Source: Paenibacillus_E sp052115445 (GTDB taxonomy: Bacteria; Bacillota; Bacilli; Paenibacillales; NBRC-103111). Taken from it: a stretch of 64,000 nt of DNA. A program made the position numbers and the translations under genes. Position 1 is the first letter of the stretch; the number at the start of each line of letters is the position of its first letter. Under the pieces are notes generated by a model, which saw only the letters and a program-made list of their open reading frames with translations, did not search any database and was not told the origin of the DNA. Shown here piece after piece: positions 60,180 through 64,000 of this stretch. The DNA is taken from assembly GCF_052115445.1 (NCBI RefSeq), contig NZ_JBFRGR010000011.1, forward strand, positions 1 through 64,000. Reading direction: 5' to 3'.

Positions 60180-60649
60180 AGTGAAAAACCGGAAATCCAT
60201 GGAAATATGGGGGCCCGGTTTATTTATTTTTGTTTATTAATAATCGGAAAAACCACATAATTGATCGATTTCTTTTATAGCGAATTCATCTTGCTAAAGC
60301 TGCTTCGAGATTCAAATTATACTCTGGCACTACTCTAAGGCTCATTGTCCTAAGGCCATCAAGAAATATTTGACTGAGAGAGCGAGTTTCAATCTGCATG
60401 AGCTGTTATTTCTTTCTCGGAAGCAAACGAATGGATTGCCACCTCTACAAAAAAAGAGGACAGCACATATTTCTAGTGAAAATGACGGTTTCAAAGACAA
60501 TTTCCTAGTTATGGGTACGCCCGTAAATTCTAGAGTACAGCTTGCAAAGATCTACAAGATGTAACAACTTGAATTTCATTTTTTCCCCTGACGAAGAAAA
60601 GGATATCTGGTCGTTGCTCTGCACCGTATCTACAACATTCTTCAATCTG

Positions 60650-60793
60650 CTATTCGGTTAGTGATACGCCATAGTATTTCTTAAAGCTGGTATAAAAATA
60701 ATTTGACATTACCATTCCGTATTTCACTTGTATGTCATTTATCGTCAATTGAGTCTGTTCCAGAAAGTCTTTTATTTCCTCCATACGGACCAT
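60650..60793 (-). pseudogene. AraC-family regulator fragment
   Basis: Reading from an ATG at 60793: MEEIKDFLEQTQLTINDIQVKYGM followed by SNYFYTSFKKYYGVSLTE and a TAG. This is the second half of an AraC helix-turn-helix domain, whose usual ending is ...GxSPxEYR, cut by a stop. The 5' end abuts the transposase remnant, which probably inserted into the gene. Confidence 0.6.
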
Positions 60794-61392
60794 GGGGTGC
60801 AGTGTGAAACGTTTTGAAACCAAACATTAGTTTTGTGATTTTCTTTATGAACCTAGGATCTTGTTCTACTATGTTGTTTAGTTATTTTGTCTTCCTTACC
60901 AAAGTTTCTTTTGGCAGGGCTTTTTCATTTATTTATTCTTGTATGGCTGTTGGATATGCCGGGTTTTTCCCCAAAGAGATCTCACGTGGTAATTGATTAT
61001 GTGGCGAGGCAAAAGCTTTTGTAAAGAAACTCTTTGCTGCCGGCATATCTCGATTTTCTGATTTCATAAAATCAATCGTTTTCCTCGTAGAATCAACTGC
61101 TCTATATATATTTCCATTGACCTTGATATACGTTTCATCGGTTCTGTAGGAAACATTTGTGGGTCTTAAATAGGGGCAGATTCGTTTGTCTATTTCAGGA
61201 CCAAACTCATGGGCCCATCTCATAATTGTTCGTATGAGAAATCTCTAATCCTCGCTCGGTCATTATTTCCACCATGTCTCGATAGTTCAAACTTTATTTT
61301 AAATGCCATCTCACTGTTAGTAAAATGATTGCTGATTCATAATGCTTCCATTTAAATAAATCTGATATGGTTTCCATAGTAAATTGCTCCAT
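60794..61392 (-). mobile_element. IS6-family (IS240/IS26-like) transposase remnant
   Basis: Pieces in order on minus: FKWKHYESAIILLTVRWHLK, a TAA stop, SLNYRDMVEIMTERGLEISHTN, a frame shift, IMRWAHEFGPEIDKRICPYL, RTDETYIKVNGNIYRAVDS with the first DDE Asp, KNPAYPTAIQE, another stop, LNNIVEQDPRFIKK and FKTFHTA. Two stops and at least one frameshift inactivate it. The last 25 or so residues and the terminal inverted repeats are not visible. Confidence 0.85.
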
Positions 61393-61761
61393 CTCTTTGC
61401 GCAGCAGCTCGGATATGCGAAGGACTTCGGCGCATTCAGGGTTAGTATCGTAAAAAGCCTTGCTTATTAATAGAACAAAAATGGTTTAATGCAATGTGAG
61501 GATTTACTTGCCCGTAGATCAATTAAGCAACTCTTAGAATGCCTCGATATCTCTATAATCATTTCTAATGATTATCGCGCCAGCCGTTGGTAAAGCAGGC
61601 ATTCACCGCATGTTGGATGCTCAAAACATATGATTATATCGCACTGTCCGAAGGTTATGTTACGTTACTGCCATGGCCAGACAGTCGCATCATACTGCTC
61701 TTTTAATTAAGACCGTGAGAGACGCCGTCTGCAATAAATAAGAAAACGGAGGTAGAACATC

Positions 61762-62709
61762 ATGAATTCGGCATCGGCACAGCAAATCGAAACATTGAAA
61801 GTGATTCCGCCGAAAAAGCGAGGCGTTATTAACGACTGGGAGTTATACGCCATGCTTCTCCCAGGGATTGCTTTCTTCATTATTTTTAAATACATCCCGA
61901 TGTGGGGAATCGTTATCGCTTTTCAAAATTATAGCCCCTTCAAAGGGGTGCTAGGCAGTGAGTGGGTCGGCTTTAAACATTTTATCACGCTGTTCCAATA
62001 CGACGGATTCTGGTTGTTGCTTCGAAACACGCTGCTGATTAGTTTATATAATCTAGTATTCTTTTTTCCCGTTCCAATCGTTCTTGCGCTACTGTTGAAT
62101 GAAATTCGGATCAACTTGTTCAAGAAGTTTATCCAAACCATCATTTATTTACCTCACTTCATTTCTTGGGTAGTTGTTGTCGGCATTACTTATATGATGC
62201 TTGGAACGCAAGGCGGTCTCGTTAACGAGATGATCAGATCGGCTGGGGGTACGGAGATCGCCTTCCTGACCACGAAGGAATGGTTCCGCAGTTTGATTGT
62301 CGGTCAAAGTGTCTGGAAAGAAGCCGGCTGGGGTACGATCATCTTCCTGGCTGCGCTCGCTGGCGTTGATCCGCAGCTTTACGAAGCGGCAATCGTCGAC
62401 GGAGCGGGGCGCTGGAGGCAACTCTGGCACGTTACGTTACCGGCCCTTCGCAGCACCATATTAATTCTGCTTATTTTGCGGATGGGCAGCGTTCTTGACG
62501 TAGGCTTCGAGCACATTTTCCTCATGCTTAATTCGACCGTGAACGAGGTGGGCGACGTCTTCGAAACATACGTGTACCGTGAGGGACTAATCGGAGGCAA
62601 ATTCAGCTACACAACTGCGATCGGCTTGTTTAAATCTGCCATCGGCATGATCCTTATTGTTACGGCCAATTGGCTGACCAAAAAACTCGGAGAAGAAGGC
62701 GTCTACTAA
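61762..62709 (+). CDS. LplB-type sugar ABC permease (second importer)
   Basis: 315 residues, similar in layout to the gene at 366. The EAA loop is YEAAIVDGAGRWRQLWHVTLPAL (about 211-233) and the region KYIPMWGIVIAFQNYSPFKGVLGSEWVGFKHF matches helix 1 of LplB proteins. GGAGG is 10 nt before the ATG. First gene of an importer that runs off the window end. It begins right after the decay zone, so its own promoter must lie in 61400-61750. Confidence 0.93.
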   Translation: MNSASAQQIETLKVIPPKKRGVINDWELYAMLLPGIAFFIIFKYIPMWGIVIAFQNYSPFKGVLGSEWVGFKHFITLFQYDGFWLLLRNTLLISLYNLVFFFPVPIVLALLLNEIRINLFKKFIQTIIYLPHFISWVVVVGITYMMLGTQGGLVNEMIRSAGGTEIAFLTTKEWFRSLIVGQSVWKEAGWGTIIFLAALAGVDPQLYEAAIVDGAGRWRQLWHVTLPALRSTILILLILRMGSVLDVGFEHIFLMLNSTVNEVGDVFETYVYREGLIGGKFSYTTAIGLFKSAIGMILIVTANWLTKKLGEEGVY

Positions 62710-62758
62710 ATCGTAGGATTCGTAACACTATGCCCGGAATCAGATAGGAGGAACCGAT

Positions 62759-63640
62759 TTGCTGCACTACAAACCATCGCTCGGCAGCAGAATTTTTGAT
62801 ATTGCTAATGTTTCTGTACTTGTCTTATGCTCGTCCGTTATGCTGTTTCCGTTCTTGTACGTCCTAGCTACCTCACTTTCGCCGATGGAGCAGGTCCTTC
62901 GCGGCGGACTCATTTTGTGGCCCCAGAAAGTGACTTGGGGTGCTTACGATACGATCTTTTCCAACAGGCATTTTGTCCGCTCTTTGTGGATGAGCGTTGT
63001 GATTACGGTGATCGGCACGTTCGTCAATCTCGCTCTCACTTCCCTGATGGCCTACCCGCTAGCCAAAAAAAGACTGCGCGGCCGCAACTTGATCCTGTTA
63101 CTTGTCGTTGTGACGATGCTGTTCAGCGGCGGACTGATCCCTAGCTACCTGGTGGTCAAAAATATGCATCTGCTGAATACGATATGGTCCGTTATTTTGC
63201 CTGGCGCCATCAGTGCATTTAACCTGATCATCATGAAAAACTTTTTCAATAGCATTCCCGAGGAACTCGAAGAATCGGCTCGCATCGACGGCTGTCGCAA
63301 CTTCGGTGTTCTGTTCCGCATCGTGTTGCCTCTATCGATGCCGGCGCTTGCCACCTTTACGCTGTTTTACGCGGTCGGTCACTGGAACTCTTTTTTCTCA
63401 GCGGTCATGTATATCAATAAGACCGATTTATGGCCTATTCAGGTGCTGCTGCGTCAAATGATCGTTGAAGGCTCCGTCGAGCAATTCCAGAATGCTTCGC
63501 TTGAAGGAAGTGCAAACGTAATGCCGCAAACGATCAAAATGGCTGCGACGATCGTTGCGACGGTTCCGATCCTGCTGATCTATCCGTTTCTGCAGAAACA
63601 TTTTGCGAAAGGCGTGCTGCTCGGTTCGGTCAAAGGCTAA
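62759..63640 (+). CDS. LplC-type sugar ABC permease (second importer)
   Basis: 293 residues: FLYVLATSLSPMEQVLRGGLILWPQKVTW, the EAA loop LEESARIDGCRNFGVLFRIVLPLSMP and the C-terminal signature FAKGVLLGSVKG, as in the first importer. It starts at TTG with AGGAGG 8 nt upstream (62747-62752), with no ATG nearby. The G+C and codon choice (CTG, GCG, CGC) are richer than in the first importer, suggesting a different history. Confidence 0.92.
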   Translation: MLHYKPSLGSRIFDIANVSVLVLCSSVMLFPFLYVLATSLSPMEQVLRGGLILWPQKVTWGAYDTIFSNRHFVRSLWMSVVITVIGTFVNLALTSLMAYPLAKKRLRGRNLILLLVVVTMLFSGGLIPSYLVVKNMHLLNTIWSVILPGAISAFNLIIMKNFFNSIPEELEESARIDGCRNFGVLFRIVLPLSMPALATFTLFYAVGHWNSFFSAVMYINKTDLWPIQVLLRQMIVEGSVEQFQNASLEGSANVMPQTIKMAATIVATVPILLIYPFLQKHFAKGVLLGSVKG

Positions 63641-63718
63641 TCCGATCGGGTTTCGGAGGACCATTTACCCGGTTCTCTTCACCATATATAATATAAATGA
63701 TATCAGGAGGTCAGAAAC

Positions 63719-64000
63719 ATGTTAAACAAAAGAAAATGGTACAAACATATGTCCATTGTCCTAGCTGCAACAATGCTGGGGGGCGCCGTAACTGGGTGTG
63801 CAAAGAAAGAAGAGCCGGTCGCCAGCAATCCTGTTGGCAGCGCCAAACCGGCTGACAAAAAGCGGATCAAAATCAGCTCGATGTTCCCGCTTTACGGCGA
63901 TCCTGCGCAAAAAACGGAAGCTTGGAAATTCATTGAAGACAAATTCAACATCGACTATGAGCCGCTGGCGATTCCGAACAACAGCTCGGAGGAAAAAGTA
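63719..64000 (+). CDS. Sugar-binding lipoprotein, 5' part (cut by window end)
   Basis: The first 94 codons are in the window. Lipobox VTGC (Cys27, MLNKRKWYKHMSIVLAATML before it), then a short Ser/Pro/Lys linker and IKISSMFPLYGDPAQKTEAWKFIEDKF, the start of an LplA-type binding protein. AGGAGG is 8 nt before the ATG. It is the extracellular receptor of the second importer. Confidence 0.9.
   Translation, partial: MLNKRKWYKHMSIVLAATMLGGAVTGCAKKEEPVASNPVGSAKPADKKRIKISSMFPLYGDPAQKTEAWKFIEDKFNIDYEPLAIPNNSSEEKV

Larger units (their letters stand above)
59849..61761. other. Decay zone with gene remnants
   Basis: No intact gene. It contains the ABC ATPase remnant (59979-60179), an AraC remnant (60650-60793, minus) and an IS6-type transposase remnant (60794-61392, minus). 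An open frame at 60370-60564 has no recognisable homology. A 38-codon open stretch (61590-61706, ending TLLPWPDSRIILLF) looks like the end of a lost gene. A weak hairpin, AAACCGG...CCGGTTT, lies at about 60185-60220. Confidence 0.65.

Noticed and set aside
60370..60564. Possible 64-residue gene in the decay zone
   Set aside because: No ribosome site or homology that I can recognise; probably chance in decayed DNA.
61590..61706. Short open stretch ending TLLPWPDSRIILLF before the second importer
   Set aside because: It may be the end of a lost gene, but 38 codons without start or family are too little to call.

Overview
The window reads as chromosomal DNA of a Bacillales bacterium, most likely Paenibacillus or a close relative. 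The evidence is strong Gram-positive Shine-Dalgarno sites, paired LplB/LplC-type sugar permeases with lipoprotein binding proteins, a B12-dependent (class II) ribonucleotide reductase, and scraps of the Bacillus yqzE / yqhG-yqhH / lipM neighbourhood. Fifteen isolated N bases, mostly inside genes, point to a draft assembly. There is no prophage, CRISPR array or rRNA; one tRNA-Leu is present.

Region 1 (1-12.6 kb) is a carbohydrate locus: an LplB/LplC/lipoprotein importer, two Gfo/Idh/MocA oxidoreductases, a TIM-barrel isomerase/epimerase, an unrecognised toroid-like protein, a GH88/GH105-type unsaturated glycuronyl hydrolase and a GH43-like enzyme. This fits uptake and breakdown of an acidic plant polysaccharide such as a pectin. 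A deleted MgtC gene sits inside it. Region 2 (13.2-15.9 kb) holds a split chromate transporter, a formylglycine-generating enzyme with both catalytic cysteines, and a small membrane protein.

Region 3 (15.9-29.3 kb) is the most distinctive part. A divergent LysR regulator faces an apparent operon of eleven genes: two tandem NtaA/SnaA/DszA-type flavin monooxygenases, a peptide/nickel-type ABC importer with both ATPases fused, a two-subunit CoA-transferase-like pair, a thiol-dioxygenase-like cupin, a family III CoA-transferase and a DinB-fold protein. I read it as import and degradation of an unknown organosulfur (or related) compound.

Region 4 (29.4-30.6 kb) is a gene-free stretch with three different telomere-like tandem arrays, one of which should form G-quadruplexes on the minus strand. 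Region 5 (30.6-49.6 kb) is core and conserved-hypothetical material: aldo/keto reductase, diguanylate cyclase, glycosyltransferase, the SbcDC-like pair YhaO/YhaN, a YkvI transporter, DedA, xpt, CbiZ, tRNA-Leu, a Bax-inhibitor-1 protein, yqzE and yqhG. Region 6 (49.6-56.9 kb) has the YqhH helicase, lipM, a TrpX-type ABC importer with a structured leader, and a D-amino-acid aminotransferase.

Region 7 (57-64 kb) has nrdJ behind a probable NrdR box pair. It is followed by 1.9 kb of decayed genes (an ABC ATPase, an AraC regulator, an IS6-family transposase) and then a second LplB/LplC/lipoprotein importer cut by the window end. CbiZ (cobinamide salvage) and NrdJ (adenosylcobalamin-dependent) suggest that the cell depends on scavenged corrinoids.
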